Positions 37,793-46,654 are shown, numbered from the stretch's first letter. The stretch is 64,000 nt of DNA from CAVRCA01 sp963719345 (GCA_963719345.1 CAVRCA010000001.1:1116001-1180000); one strand, 5' to 3'. A program made the numbers and translations. Notes: generated by a model not told the origin, from the letters alone.

Positions 37793-38708
37793 CCTGCGAG
37801 GTCCGCTCGGGCTGCGAGCCCTGGCCGGCATCGGCGACGCGCTGCTCGGCCGTCTGCTGGCCCTGCTGTTCGGTCTGTTGCGGCGCCTCGACCCGGACCG
37901 GGCCTCCGATCTGTTCGGCGCCGCGGCCCGCCGGCTAGGGCCATTGCTGCCGGCGCATCGGATCGGTCGGGCCAACCTGCGCGCCGCGTTCCCTGACAAG
38001 GACGCGGCCTGGATCCAGGCGACGCTGCGTGGAGCCTGGGAGAACCTCGGCCGGGTGGTCGGCGAGTATGCCCATCTCGACACGCTGTGGGACTTCGACC
38101 CCGACCGGCCCGATGCGGGACGGATCATCGTGGCACCCGCAAGCGTCGAGCTGTTCTATCGGTTGCGCGATGACGGCCAGCCGGCGCTGGCGTTTGCCGG
38201 GCACCTCGCCAACTGGGAGCTGCCGGCGGTCGCCGCGGCGGCGCACGGACTGCCGTCGGCGGTGGTCTACCGGATGCCGAACAATCGGGCGGTGGCCGCC
38301 GAGATCAGCCGCATCCGCAGCCGGCTGATGGGCCGTCTGATCCGCGCCCGGACAGAAGCCGTGTTCGAGATGGCCGCTGCCCTCAACCGCGGCGAGCATC
38401 TCGGCATGGTGGTCGACCAGCACTGGTCGCGCGGCGTCGATGTCACGTTCTTCGGCCGACGCTGCAAAGCCAATCCGACGCTGGCCCGGCTCGCCCGGCA
38501 ATATGATTGTCCGGTGGTGGGCGTCCGCGTTGTCCGGCTGCGGGGGCGGCAGTTCCGCGTCTCCAGCGTCGGCCCGCTGACGCTGCCACGCGACCCGAAC
38601 GGTGCCGTCGACGTGGCCGCTGCCACCCAGCTGATCACGAGCACGCTGGAGGGTTGGATCCGCGAGAACCCGGACCAGTGGCTGTGGTTCCACCGCCGCT
38701 GGCGATGA
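37779..38708 (+). CDS. lpxXL: Lipid A very-long-chain acyltransferase LpxXL
   Basis: A 309-residue LpxL-family acyltransferase that moves the VLCFA from AcpXL to lipid A at the inner membrane. Catalytic HX4E is HLANWE near residue 138 (FAGHLANWELPAVAAAA). RMPNNRAVAAEI, MVVDQHWSRGVDVTFFGR and the ending NPDQWLWFHRRWR follow the family. An N-terminal amphipathic hydrophobic stretch (DALLGRLLALLFGLL) serves as anchor. TTG 37779 begins inside the adh2XL end, showing coupling. Last gene of the cluster. Confidence 0.87.
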   Translation: MSRSDLRGPLGLRALAGIGDALLGRLLALLFGLLRRLDPDRASDLFGAAARRLGPLLPAHRIGRANLRAAFPDKDAAWIQATLRGAWENLGRVVGEYAHLDTLWDFDPDRPDAGRIIVAPASVELFYRLRDDGQPALAFAGHLANWELPAVAAAAHGLPSAVVYRMPNNRAVAAEISRIRSRLMGRLIRARTEAVFEMAAALNRGEHLGMVVDQHWSRGVDVTFFGRRCKANPTLARLARQYDCPVVGVRVVRLRGRQFRVSSVGPLTLPRDPNGAVDVAAATQLITSTLEGWIRENPDQWLWFHRRWR

Positions 38709-38757
38709 CGCAGCCGCGACGACAAATTTCATCAGGTCTTGCCAGGAGCTCCGGCTG

Positions 38758-39546
38758 ATGCGCCTCAAAATCCTCCCGCTCGCCGCCAGTCTGGCGGCGC
38801 TTGCCGTACCGCCGGCGCTTGCACAGTCTTACTCCCCGCCGCCCTACTCCCCGCCGGCCTACCCCGCGCCGACCTACTCGCCGCCTGGCTATCCGCCGAC
38901 GCCGTACTACGCACCGCCTCCGGCCGGGTATCCGCCGGCCGCGAACGGGTCCGCGCCGTTGCCGAGTTATACGCCGACGCCGGGCCGCTCCGGCGCCACT
39001 CCGCTCTATCCGCCGGGCTATGCCGGGCCGCCTCCCGCGACGTACCCCGCACCCCCGCCGGCCTATGCCGCACCGGCTGCTCCTCCGTATAGCCCGCCTC
39101 CCGTCCCGCCCCCGGCGGCGGGCGAAGCGGCGGGCCTGCCGCTCGGCGCGCGGCCCGGCTACGACGCCCGCGCCGGTAGCTCGACGCCCTATTCGACGCG
39201 GGCGAGCAACATCGACCGAGCCGACACGCGTGCAACGATCGCGCCATCGCTGCCGACGCCCCGCCTCGGGCCGGATGCCGCCCCGTTGCAGTATCTCGAG
39301 GCGGCGCGGGGCGCGCTCGCCGCCGGCCGGACCGGCCAGGCGCAGCAGTCGCTGGAGATGGCGCAGACCCGGCTGCTCGACCGCTCGGTGACCTACGACG
39401 CCACCAACCGGCCGATCGCCGACCCGGCGGTGGCGCAGATCTCCGACGCGCTGCGGGCGCTGGCGAGCCGCGACCGGTTCCGCGCCATGCAGATCATCGA
39501 CGCGACGCTGCCGCTCGTCGCGGCGCAGACAGGGGCGCCGCGTTAG
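38758..39546 (+). CDS. Secreted Tyr/Pro-rich repeat protein
   Basis: A 262-residue exported protein. The signal peptide MRLKILPLAASLAALAVPPA is cut after ALA. Residues 24-115 are dense in Y-x-P-P-x units (YSPPPYSPPAYPAPTYSPP and onward), a disordered wall-like segment. The C-terminal 100 residues form a helical domain with LQYLEAARGALAAGRTGQAQQ and a repeat-like LASRDRFRAMQIIDATLP. Such domains occur in small Acetobacteraceae envelope proteins of unknown role. It starts 49 bp after lpxXL on the same strand. Confidence 0.75.
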   Translation: MRLKILPLAASLAALAVPPALAQSYSPPPYSPPAYPAPTYSPPGYPPTPYYAPPPAGYPPAANGSAPLPSYTPTPGRSGATPLYPPGYAGPPPATYPAPPPAYAAPAAPPYSPPPVPPPAAGEAAGLPLGARPGYDARAGSSTPYSTRASNIDRADTRATIAPSLPTPRLGPDAAPLQYLEAARGALAAGRTGQAQQSLEMAQTRLLDRSVTYDATNRPIADPAVAQISDALRALASRDRFRAMQIIDATLPLVAAQTGAPR

Positions 39547-39579
39547 CTGCCAAGGCGCGTCGGAGCCGCCGGCGATCCG

Positions 39580-40074
39580 TCACTCTGCCCAGAGCCGACG
39601 CAGGCCGCCCTCGGCGCCTAACACGGGGTCCTGATCGGGCACTCCGACTGCGGCGATGGCGCGCACCGCCGCCGCGTGTTCCGCCGGAGCGCCGCGACGG
39701 ATGTCGTAGTCCGAGCCGCCCGGATAGGCGCCGACCACCAAGAGATCGGCGCTCTGGCCCATGTTGCGATGGGCGACACCGGCCGGGATCACGACGACGT
39801 CGCCCGCCCGCACGCTCACGATCCGGCCGGACGGGCCGCCAAACGCGACCCGCACCTCGCCCGCGGCAATGCCGAGCACCTCATGGGCGATGCTGTGGAA
39901 ATGGTGGTAATCGAAGATCCCGTCGCGCCAGCCATCGGACCAGCCGTGCTGCGCGAACGCCGCCTCGATCGTGGCAGGCTCGGGCCGCAGCGCGCTACGG
40001 TAGACCAGCAACGGCAGCGGCGAGTTGGGAAACCGCCCGTCATCGGCAAACCGGTAGGTTTCAGGATCGCTCAT
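39580..40074 (-). CDS. Cupin-domain protein
   Basis: A 164-residue single-domain cupin starting MSDPETYRFADDGRFPNSPL. Metal-binding-like residues appear in IFDYHHFHSIAHEVLGIAAGE (HxH and E spacing close to the first cupin motif) and IPAGVAHRNMGQ (second motif His). The C-terminal SDYDIRRGAPAEHA segment recurs in the YlbA/YML079-like sugar-binding cupins. Convergent with the Tyr/Pro-rich gene. Function unknown. Confidence 0.75.
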   Translation of the reverse strand: MSDPETYRFADDGRFPNSPLPLLVYRSALRPEPATIEAAFAQHGWSDGWRDGIFDYHHFHSIAHEVLGIAAGEVRVAFGGPSGRIVSVRAGDVVVIPAGVAHRNMGQSADLLVVGAYPGGSDYDIRRGAPAEHAAAVRAIAAVGVPDQDPVLGAEGGLRRLWAE

Positions 40075-40134
40075 CCGGGAGCAACGCAGCAAGCCGTAAG
40101 CCGGATGCGTGCCGTCGCTTCGGCGCAGCTTCAG

Positions 40135-40362
40135 TCACTCACCACCGCGGTCGGACAGTGCCCAGAAAGACGGGCCATCAGCAATCGGACCCAGCCGGTC
40201 GAGCCACTCCGCGGTGCCCGCAGCGAAGCTCGCCACGTAAGCAGTGGTGACATCATCGAGAGCCACCTGATCTGCCTGCCCAGACCCGACATCGTCGAAG
40301 AAGACAGCGCCCCCGATGAGGACTCCCAGACAGGCACCGAACAATCCCGAATGACTTCGCAT
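40135..40362 (-). CDS. Small exported hypothetical protein
   Basis: A 75-residue protein with a perfect AGGAGG site about six bases before ATG 40362. The first 20 residues MRSHSGLFGACLGVLIGGAV form a short signal or anchor; the rest is acidic and ends FWALSDRGGE. G+C in this stretch is lower than its surroundings. No homology recognised. The strong ribosome site and signal make it likely real. Confidence 0.5.
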   Translation of the reverse strand: MRSHSGLFGACLGVLIGGAVFFDDVGSGQADQVALDDVTTAYVASFAAGTAEWLDRLGPIADGPSFWALSDRGGE

Positions 40363-40542
40363 TTGATAACCTCCTGCGGCGGCGGTTGGCTAATCGCGGC
40401 CCTCAGTGAGTATATCTAACAGAACGTTCGCATTGCGCCCGCCGGTTTCACGTCGATGGACCGTTACAAGCGTGTCAATCCGCTCAGGCGAAGTGATGCA
40501 AGATGCGGCCGAGGCGGCGGCGGCCGAAGATCGGCGGCGCGG

Positions 40543-41520
40543 TCATGGGTAGCAGCCGGCCTGTCGGGCGCGCTCACGGACCAGGGCGAGGACGGCGCGG
40601 CAGGTCGGCGTCGGCCGCTCGACCACCTCGCCCAGCTCCACCACGGCGCCGAGCAGCGCGTCAATTTCCATCGGCCGGCCGCGCTCGAGATCCTGCAGCA
40701 TCGAGGTCTTGTGCTCGCCCACCTCCGCCGCGCCGTCGATGCGTCTGTCCACGTCAATCGCAAAGCGCACGCCGAGCGCCTCGGCGACCGCCCTGCCCTC
40801 CAGCATCATCGCCCTGGCGACGGCGCGCAGCTCGGGCTCACCGGTGAGCCGGTCGAGCGTGGCGGTGGTGAGTGCGGACACGGGATTGAAGGCCAGGTTG
40901 CCCCAGAGCTTTACCCAGATCTCGTCCCGGATGCGCGGCCGTACCGGCGCCTTCAGCCCGGCGGCGATCAGCGCCCGCGACAGCGCCTCGGCGCGCGGAC
41001 TGCGGCTGCCGTCGGGTTCGCCCAGGCTGAACCGGTCGCCGTAGCCGTGCGCGATAACGCCGGGCTCGACCACCTCGGCCGCCGGATAGACCACCGAGCC
41101 CAGCGCCTGGGCCGGCGGCAGCAGATCCCACAACCGCCCGCCGGGATCGACGCTCTTCACCCGCCGGTCCCGCCACGGCCCGTCGAGACCGTAGAAATAC
41201 CAGTAGGGCACGCCGTTGATGCCGGTGACCAGCGTACTGGCCGGCCCCATCATGCGCGCGATGCCGGGCGCCGCAGCCGGCAGCGAGTGCGCCTTGAGGG
41301 TGACGATCACGTAGTCCTGCTCGCCGGCGTCCGCGGGATCGGCGAGGCAGCGGGGATGCACCGTGATGCGCTCGCCCCCGCTCAGCAGCGTCACCCCGTT
41401 CGCCTGCATGGCGGCAAGGTGCGGCCCGCGCGCGATGAAGGTGACGTCGGCGCCGGCGTGCGCCAGCCGTACCCCGAGCAACCCGCCGATCGCGCCGGCG
41501 CCGAAAATGGCGATCTTCAT
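40543..41520 (-). CDS. Ketopantoate reductase-family (PanE/ApbA) dehydrogenase
   Basis: A 325-residue NADP enzyme beginning MKIAIFGAGAIGGLLGVRLA with the nucleotide-binding GxGxxG. Family features: VTLKAHSLPAAAPGIARMM, EIWVKLWGNLAFNPVSALT with the catalytic Lys, and C-terminal KTSMLQDLERGRPMEIDALLG. Paralogues act on other 2-oxo acids. Here it overlaps an acyl-CoA synthetase gene (ATGA at 41517), so true PanE activity is less likely than a role in that operon's catabolic route. Confidence 0.85.
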   Translation of the reverse strand: MKIAIFGAGAIGGLLGVRLAHAGADVTFIARGPHLAAMQANGVTLLSGGERITVHPRCLADPADAGEQDYVIVTLKAHSLPAAAPGIARMMGPASTLVTGINGVPYWYFYGLDGPWRDRRVKSVDPGGRLWDLLPPAQALGSVVYPAAEVVEPGVIAHGYGDRFSLGEPDGSRSPRAEALSRALIAAGLKAPVRPRIRDEIWVKLWGNLAFNPVSALTTATLDRLTGEPELRAVARAMMLEGRAVAEALGVRFAIDVDRRIDGAAEVGEHKTSMLQDLERGRPMEIDALLGAVVELGEVVERPTPTCRAVLALVRERARQAGCYP

Positions 41521-43052
41521 CCCGCGAGGCCGAGTTTTTCGGCCAGCCCAATGCGCTGCAGCTTACCGGTGGCTCCCTTCGGGATTTCGGAAAGAAAGAC
41601 GACCTTGCGCGGCACCTTGAACGGCGCCAGGCGGGTGGCGAGGAAGTCGCGCAGCGCGTGTTCGTCGGCGGCGGCGCCCTCGCGCAGAACGACGGCAGCG
41701 GCGACTTCCTCGCCGAGCTTGTCGTGCGGCATCCCGAAGGTGATGCATTGGGCCACCGCCGGATGGTCCATCAGCACCGTATCGACCTCGATGGGGCTGA
41801 TTTTTTCGCCACCGCGATTGATCAGTTCCTTGAGGCGACCGGTCAGGCGCAGATAGCCCCCTGTGTCCAGCACGCCCTGGTCGCCGGTACGGAACCAGCC
41901 GCCGGTGAAGGCGGCCGCGTTGGCGGCGGGGTTGTTTTCGTAGCCGGCGGTGACGTTGCGGCCGCGGATCACCACTTCGCCGAGCCCGCCGGGCGGAGCC
42001 AGTCGGCCCGCCTCGTCCATGATCGCGATCTCCGGGCCGGCGGCGATCCCGACAGCGCCGGGAAGGCGCGGTCGCGGCGGCAGCGGGTTCGACGCCATCT
42101 GGTGCGCCGCCTCCGTCATGCCGTACGCCTCGATCACCGGCACGCTGAACGTTGCTTCCAGTTCCGTCATCACCTGCGGCGGCAGCGACGAGGAGGACGA
42201 GCGGATGAATTGCAGCCGCCCGCGCCGGATGATCTCGGCGTTGCGGCCGGCCAGCGCGAGGATCGCCTGGTGCATGGTCGGCACCGCCGTGTACCAGGTC
42301 GGTCGTGCCTGGTCGAACCACGCGAAGAAACGGAAGGCGTTGAAACCGGGCGTGCAGCAGACGGACGCGCCGGACGCTAGGCTCGACAGCGTGGCCGCGA
42401 TCAGACCGTGGATGTGGAACAGCGGCATGATGTTGAGGCACACATCGTCGGGCGTGAGCGCCAGGCTCTCGCCGATGTGGTAGGCCGAAGCGGTCACGTT
42501 GACGTGGCGCAGCGGCACGATCTTGGGCCGCGACGTGGTGCCCGACGTGTGCAGCACCAAGGCGACGTCGTCGGGGCCGGCGCCGCCGCCCTGGCGCGGC
42601 ACGCCGCCGAGCGGCGTCTGTGGTTGCAGGGTGAAGAGGCCGGCGGTCCCGCCCGCCTCGGGGACCAGTTCGATGACCGGGACGCCGAGTTCGGCCGCGA
42701 CGATGCGCGCCGGGCTTTCCATTCCCTGCTGGATGAGCAGGGCGCGGGCATTGAGATCGTCAAGGTAGAACTTGAACTCTTCTCCCCGGTAGGTAGGGTT
42801 GAGCGGCGCGGTCGTCGCGCCGGACGCAAGGGCGACGAAGCTCGTGGCCATCTCCGGCCCGTTCGGCAGCACGATCGCGACGCGGTCGCCACGTCCGATC
42901 CCCATTCCGTTGAGATCCTCGACCGTACGGCGAGCGAGGGCGCGCAAGCCGCCATGCGTCAGCGCGGTGCGGCCGGGCGCGCCGATCGCCGACGCCGACG
43001 CCTCACCCCGTTCCAGCAGCGCCAGGATGGTATCGGTCGGGTAGTCCGTCAT
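41517..43052 (-). CDS. Acyl-CoA synthetase, oxalyl-CoA synthetase-like
   Basis: A 511-residue AMP-forming ligase. Motifs: LHTSGTTSRPKIVPLRH (P-loop), EAYGMTEAAHQMASNPLPP, GWFRTGDQGVLDTGGYLRLTGR and PKGATGKLQR with the catalytic Lys. The EAAHQM and NPLPPRPR stretches resemble the AAE3/oxalate-CoA ligase clade, although fatty or aromatic acids are also used by relatives. It lies between an alpha/beta hydrolase and a PanE-like gene, both overlapping it, in a three-gene catabolic operon. Confidence 0.82.
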   Translation of the reverse strand: MTDYPTDTILALLERGEASASAIGAPGRTALTHGGLRALARRTVEDLNGMGIGRGDRVAIVLPNGPEMATSFVALASGATTAPLNPTYRGEEFKFYLDDLNARALLIQQGMESPARIVAAELGVPVIELVPEAGGTAGLFTLQPQTPLGGVPRQGGGAGPDDVALVLHTSGTTSRPKIVPLRHVNVTASAYHIGESLALTPDDVCLNIMPLFHIHGLIAATLSSLASGASVCCTPGFNAFRFFAWFDQARPTWYTAVPTMHQAILALAGRNAEIIRRGRLQFIRSSSSSLPPQVMTELEATFSVPVIEAYGMTEAAHQMASNPLPPRPRLPGAVGIAAGPEIAIMDEAGRLAPPGGLGEVVIRGRNVTAGYENNPAANAAAFTGGWFRTGDQGVLDTGGYLRLTGRLKELINRGGEKISPIEVDTVLMDHPAVAQCITFGMPHDKLGEEVAAAVVLREGAAADEHALRDFLATRLAPFKVPRKVVFLSEIPKGATGKLQRIGLAEKLGLAG

Positions 43053-43864
43053 GCGGCAGCTCCTTGTTGGAGGTCGAGGAAGTCCCGCAGCAATCCGGCG
43101 CAGAACCGGGCATGGGACACCGGCATGCCATGCCGCGCGCGACCGATCACGTTGAGCGTGGAGCCCGGCACCCGTTCCTTCAGATCGGCCATCACGGCGA
43201 CCGGTATGAAGGGCGAGCTGTCCGGATGCAGCAGCAGGGTCGGAGCGGTCAGGCTGGCCAGTCGGTCCTTGAGGTCGGCACCGACCAGCGCCGCGAGCAG
43301 TTCCTGCACCGCCACGGGATGCGCCCTCGCCTGCTCGGCCTCGAACCAGCTTCGCTGCGCCGGGCTGACGGCGTCATCGAAAAAGCGACGCGGCATCATG
43401 TGGGCGGACCAGCCCGCCATGCCACGCGCCGCAATGACCTCCCGCCAGTCCTGCACTGACTGGATGCTCGCACCGACATGCGCACCGTTGCTGATGGTGA
43501 GCGAAGCGACGCGATCGGGGCGGCTGAGAGCGGCGTTCAGGACGATGGTGCCGCCGATCGACTTACCTACGAGATGGCCGCGCGACACGCCGGCGGCGTC
43601 CATGACCGCGAACAGATCGTCGGTCAATTCGTCGAGCGTGATCGTCGGATCGCGTTCGGGCCAAGTCGAGCGGCCATGGCCGCGCATGTCGAAGCGCAAC
43701 ACTCGATAGCGGTCCACCAAAGCCGGCAGCCACTCGGCCCAGATGCCCTTCGTCGCACCGACGCCGTGATGGAATACCACGGTCTCGACGGTCGTGAGCC
43801 ACGGCGCCGCAAGGTCCGTCAGCTCGTAGTCCAAGCTCCCGCCCGCGATGTCCAACGTCGCCAT
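43049..43864 (-). CDS. Alpha/beta hydrolase, enol-lactonase-like
   Basis: A 271-residue hydrolase. Oxyanion region VVFHHGVGATKGIW, nucleophile elbow GKSIGG (Ser near residue 96), acid in LLLHPDSSPF and catalytic His in ARHGMPVSH. Similar to 3-oxoadipate enol-lactonases and haloperoxidase-like hydrolases. First gene of the minus-strand trio with the acyl-CoA synthetase, overlapping by 4 bp. It may release a carboxylic acid that the ligase then activates. Confidence 0.82.
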   Translation of the reverse strand: MATLDIAGGSLDYELTDLAAPWLTTVETVVFHHGVGATKGIWAEWLPALVDRYRVLRFDMRGHGRSTWPERDPTITLDELTDDLFAVMDAAGVSRGHLVGKSIGGTIVLNAALSRPDRVASLTISNGAHVGASIQSVQDWREVIAARGMAGWSAHMMPRRFFDDAVSPAQRSWFEAEQARAHPVAVQELLAALVGADLKDRLASLTAPTLLLHPDSSPFIPVAVMADLKERVPGSTLNVIGRARHGMPVSHARFCAGLLRDFLDLQQGAAA

Positions 43865-44002
43865 TTCGAACCCCTTGTCGCGGGTGGAGCTTACCCCCGC
43901 CCCGAGGAGGACGAAACACCGTCACGCTACGCCGATATGGGCAACGGATGTCGCCGCAGGCGGCGGGCCACGTACGGCGGTGCCGACAGCGCGCAAACGC
44001 AA

Positions 44003-44034
44003 GCGGCCGGCGCATCCTCGAATGCGCCGGCCGC
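44003..44034 (-). terminator. Strong hairpin downstream of the phasin gene
   Basis: CGGCCGGCGCAT (44004-44015) and ATGCGCCGGCCG (44022-44033) pair perfectly across a six-base loop, with one more G-C pair outside. It lies 66 bp past the phasin stop on the minus strand. No clear T run follows, so intrinsic termination is plausible but not proven. Confidence 0.45.
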
Positions 44035-44099
44035 CGGGTCACGTCGGTATTGAGATCAGGCCAGCGTTAACTCAGGACCTGCCCCTCGACGAAAGCGGG

Positions 44100-44726
44100 T
44101 TACTCCGCCGCCTGCTGGAACTGGCGGTCGCGGCGCTGCTCGATCTGCTGCTCGAGCGGACGCAGCGTCTCGTCGGCGGTGCGACGGGTGGCCCGGACCA
44201 GCGTGGCAGTGCCCTGCATCAGCGCGTCCAGGTACTCGCGCACGAACCGCTGCTGCAGCTCAACCAGCGCGCTCGGGTTGGTGAGCTGGAACAGCTCCTG
44301 CGTGGCACGCAGGTTGGTCCGCACCACGCCCTCGATGAGCCCGGTCATGCTCTGACGCAGATCCTGCAGCCCGCCATTGGCAGCGTTCGGCAGCGTCATG
44401 AATGCACGCACGTCCTCGGTCGTGCCTTGAGCGGCCTTGGCAACCTTCCGGCTCACTTCCTCGAAGCGCTCCGCCGCCTGCTGGACCAACTGCCGCTGCG
44501 TATCGGCAAGCGCCTCGGAACCCCGCCGCAGCGTCTCGCTCGCCGCGTCGCCGGCGCGCTGCACGGCATCACTGCCGGCCTGGCTGCCGCGCTGAACCGC
44601 CTCACCGCTGATTTCGCCCACTCTGCGCATCGCCTCGCTGGTCGCCTGACCGGCCTGCTGGGCCGCCTGGGCCCCCTGACGGGTCGCTTCGGCGCCCTTG
44701 TTGGCCTGCGGATTTGTATCTGCCAT
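44100..44726 (-). CDS. Phasin-family protein
   Basis: A 208-residue amphipathic, Ala/Gln/Arg-rich helical protein. The first 90 residues are repeats such as QAAQQAGQATSEAMRR and ASETLRRGSEALADTQRQ, apt for coiled coils. The phasin domain follows (FMTLPNAANGGLQDLRQSM, NLRATQELFQLTNPSALVELQQRFVREYLDALMQG). Phasins coat polyhydroxyalkanoate granules. No PHA synthase is in view. Its upstream region contains a TGC-rich dyad of the kind PhaR repressors use. Confidence 0.85.
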   Translation of the reverse strand: MADTNPQANKGAEATRQGAQAAQQAGQATSEAMRRVGEISGEAVQRGSQAGSDAVQRAGDAASETLRRGSEALADTQRQLVQQAAERFEEVSRKVAKAAQGTTEDVRAFMTLPNAANGGLQDLRQSMTGLIEGVVRTNLRATQELFQLTNPSALVELQQRFVREYLDALMQGTATLVRATRRTADETLRPLEQQIEQRRDRQFQQAAE

Positions 44727-45095
44727 GATTTTCTACCCCGTTCCCAAAAATCGCGTCGTATGCAGCGGTGGTTTGCTGCAACGCACAAGACGTATATGAC
44801 TTATTCGTCGGCCCAAACAAACACAAACGTGTGTAGTCCTGCCATGCGCGCCAAGAATGAGGTGGAGAGAGGTGCGTCGCCTCTCAACCGGCCACTTCCG
44901 GTTTTACCGAAGTGTCATTATTGCAACCAAGCTCGGCAGATTCCCCGCACCCACGACGGGCTCAAGCAAAAGGTGCGCTCGCAGGGGGCCAGCTCTCGGC
45001 GAGTGCTCAGCGTCTCTCCGGCCTACGGGCGCGTTGCCGCCATGAGACGCTTCGTCTACATCCAAGGCAAAGTAGAAAGATTAGGGAGACGTCGC
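44727..45095. other. 369-bp intergenic region between divergent phasin and TRAP genes
   Basis: No coding frame convinces me here. G+C is clearly lower near the phasin side (TATATGACTTATTCG around 44793). TTGCTGCAA at 44773-44781 is a perfect dyad flanked by further TGC/GCA triplets, a candidate operator. The far end holds the ribosome site AGGGAGA for the TRAP binding-protein gene. It must contain promoters for both directions. Confidence 0.5.
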
Positions 45096-46118
45096 GTGAC
45101 CATAGCTGACCTCGCCGTCCCGTCGCGTCGCGCCCTGCTCCGTGGGACGGGCGGGCTGGCCGGCATCCTGGCGCTCGGTCGGGCGCCGGCGATTGCGCAG
45201 ACCGCGCCCAAAAAACTCGTGTTCGCTCATATCAATCCCAAGCCGGAATCCGCCGCGGTCGCGTTCGACTGGTTCGCCAAGCAGGTGACGAACAAATCCA
45301 ACGGCGCGTTGGTGGTCGACTTCGAGGGTGCGACGCTCCTGTCGAAAGAAATCGAGATCATGAACGCGGTGAAGGCGGGCAACGTCGCGATCGGCAATCC
45401 AGCCGGCGCGTCGGCCACCGTCTTTCCCGAAATGGGTGTTTTCCTGGTTCCGTACCTGGTCAGCAGCTACGACCAGGCCTATCGGCTTCTCAACGGCGCG
45501 ATCGGACAGAAACTCGACCGGACATTTCAGGAAAAGTACGGCGTCAAGGTGCTGTGCTTCTTCGACTACGGGTTTCGCCACGTCTTCAACAACCGCCGGC
45601 CGATCAACGAGCCTCGCGACCTGCGCGGCCTCAAGCTCCGCGTGCAACTCGCCAAGGTCTACGCCGACACCATCAACGGCCTTGGCGGCGTGGCGGTGCC
45701 GATGCCGTGGGCGGAGGTGATCACGGCGGCGCAGCAGGGCGTGATCGACGGGGCCGATCTTCCGGTGGTCAACATGGCGCCGCTGAAAGCGTACGAAGTT
45801 TCCAAATACTTCTCGATGACCGCGCACAACTACACTCCGACGGTCAACGTAATCAATCTGGCGGTCTGGCAGGGACTGACACCGGACCAGCAGAAGCTGC
45901 TGATCGACACCTCGATGGAGGCGCAGGCAATGATCCGCCGCGCGACCGAGAGCGTCGATACCCTGGCCGCCGCCAAGGAGCAGCTTGAGCCGCACGGCAT
46001 GACCGTCAATCAGGCCGACATCGCCGCCTTCAAGAAGGCCGCACAGGACAAGATCTGGCCGAGTTACCAGAAGCAGAATCCCGAGCTCTGGGATCTGATC
46101 GTCGCCACGAAAGTCTAG
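45096..46118 (+). CDS. TRAP transporter solute-binding protein (DctP family)
   Basis: A 340-residue periplasmic receptor. GTG 45096 follows AGGGAGA; the signal carries a twin-arginine-like SRRALLRGTGGLAGILALG cut near AIAQT. DctP traits: ALVVDFEGATLLSKEIEIMNAV, CFFDYGFRHVFNNRRPI, the LRGLKLRVQ carboxylate-binding Arg region and PWAEVITAAQQGVIDGA. It delivers an organic acid to the DctQM pair that follows (5-bp gap). The upstream frame from 43848 is an artefact. Confidence 0.9.
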   Translation: MTIADLAVPSRRALLRGTGGLAGILALGRAPAIAQTAPKKLVFAHINPKPESAAVAFDWFAKQVTNKSNGALVVDFEGATLLSKEIEIMNAVKAGNVAIGNPAGASATVFPEMGVFLVPYLVSSYDQAYRLLNGAIGQKLDRTFQEKYGVKVLCFFDYGFRHVFNNRRPINEPRDLRGLKLRVQLAKVYADTINGLGGVAVPMPWAEVITAAQQGVIDGADLPVVNMAPLKAYEVSKYFSMTAHNYTPTVNVINLAVWQGLTPDQQKLLIDTSMEAQAMIRRATESVDTLAAAKEQLEPHGMTVNQADIAAFKKAAQDKIWPSYQKQNPELWDLIVATKV

Positions 46119-46123
46119 GGCCG

Positions 46124-46654
46124 ATGGTGAGCAGCGATCCCTCCGCCTCGCGGTTCCGGGTCGTGCTCGCGGTGCCGAAGGTCGTGGTGGGCGGGCTCGT
46201 GCTGGCGGCCATCGGAGTGATGCTGGTCGGCGTGTTCCTGCGCTACGTCATGGTGGAGATCACCGACTTCCTTGACATGGACCCGGTCAATTTCTTCTGG
46301 GTCGAGGAGGTGGGCGAGCTGGCGCTGGCGTGGCTCACGCTGGTCGGCGCCGCGGTCGGCATCGCCGAGCGCAGCCATTTCACGTTGACGCTGCTGACCC
46401 CGCATCTGCCGGCCCGCGCGCAACGGGCGATCCAGACGTTCAACCATCTGCTGATCGCGGCCTTCGGCGCACTGGTCGCCTGGCTCGGGTGGAAGCTCCT
46501 GTTGCTGAACAAGGAGCTCGCCTCGCCCGCCCTCGAGATCAGCCTGGGCTGGCTGTACGGCGCCGCGGTGGCGGGCGGCATTCTCATCGTGCTCTACGCG
46601 CTCGGCACCATGCGGCGGCGGACGGAGCACAGCTTCGCGGACGTGCTGGAATAA
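46124..46654 (+). CDS. TRAP transporter small permease (DctQ family)
   Basis: A 176-residue protein with four membrane segments: VGGLVLAAIGVMLVGVFLRYV, the ELALAWLTLVGAAVGI helix preceded by FFWVEEVGEL, LLIAAFGALVAWLGWKLLLL and AVAGGILIVLYALG. The WVEE region is the DctQ signature. It starts 5 bp after the binding protein and ends 2 bp before DctM, so the three are one operon. Confidence 0.88.
   Translation: MVSSDPSASRFRVVLAVPKVVVGGLVLAAIGVMLVGVFLRYVMVEITDFLDMDPVNFFWVEEVGELALAWLTLVGAAVGIAERSHFTLTLLTPHLPARAQRAIQTFNHLLIAAFGALVAWLGWKLLLLNKELASPALEISLGWLYGAAVAGGILIVLYALGTMRRRTEHSFADVLE

Noticed and set aside
43848..45095. Long N-terminal extension of the TRAP binding protein
   Set aside because: The upstream frame runs antisense to the phasin gene. 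The signal peptide and ribosome site mark the start at GTG 45096.
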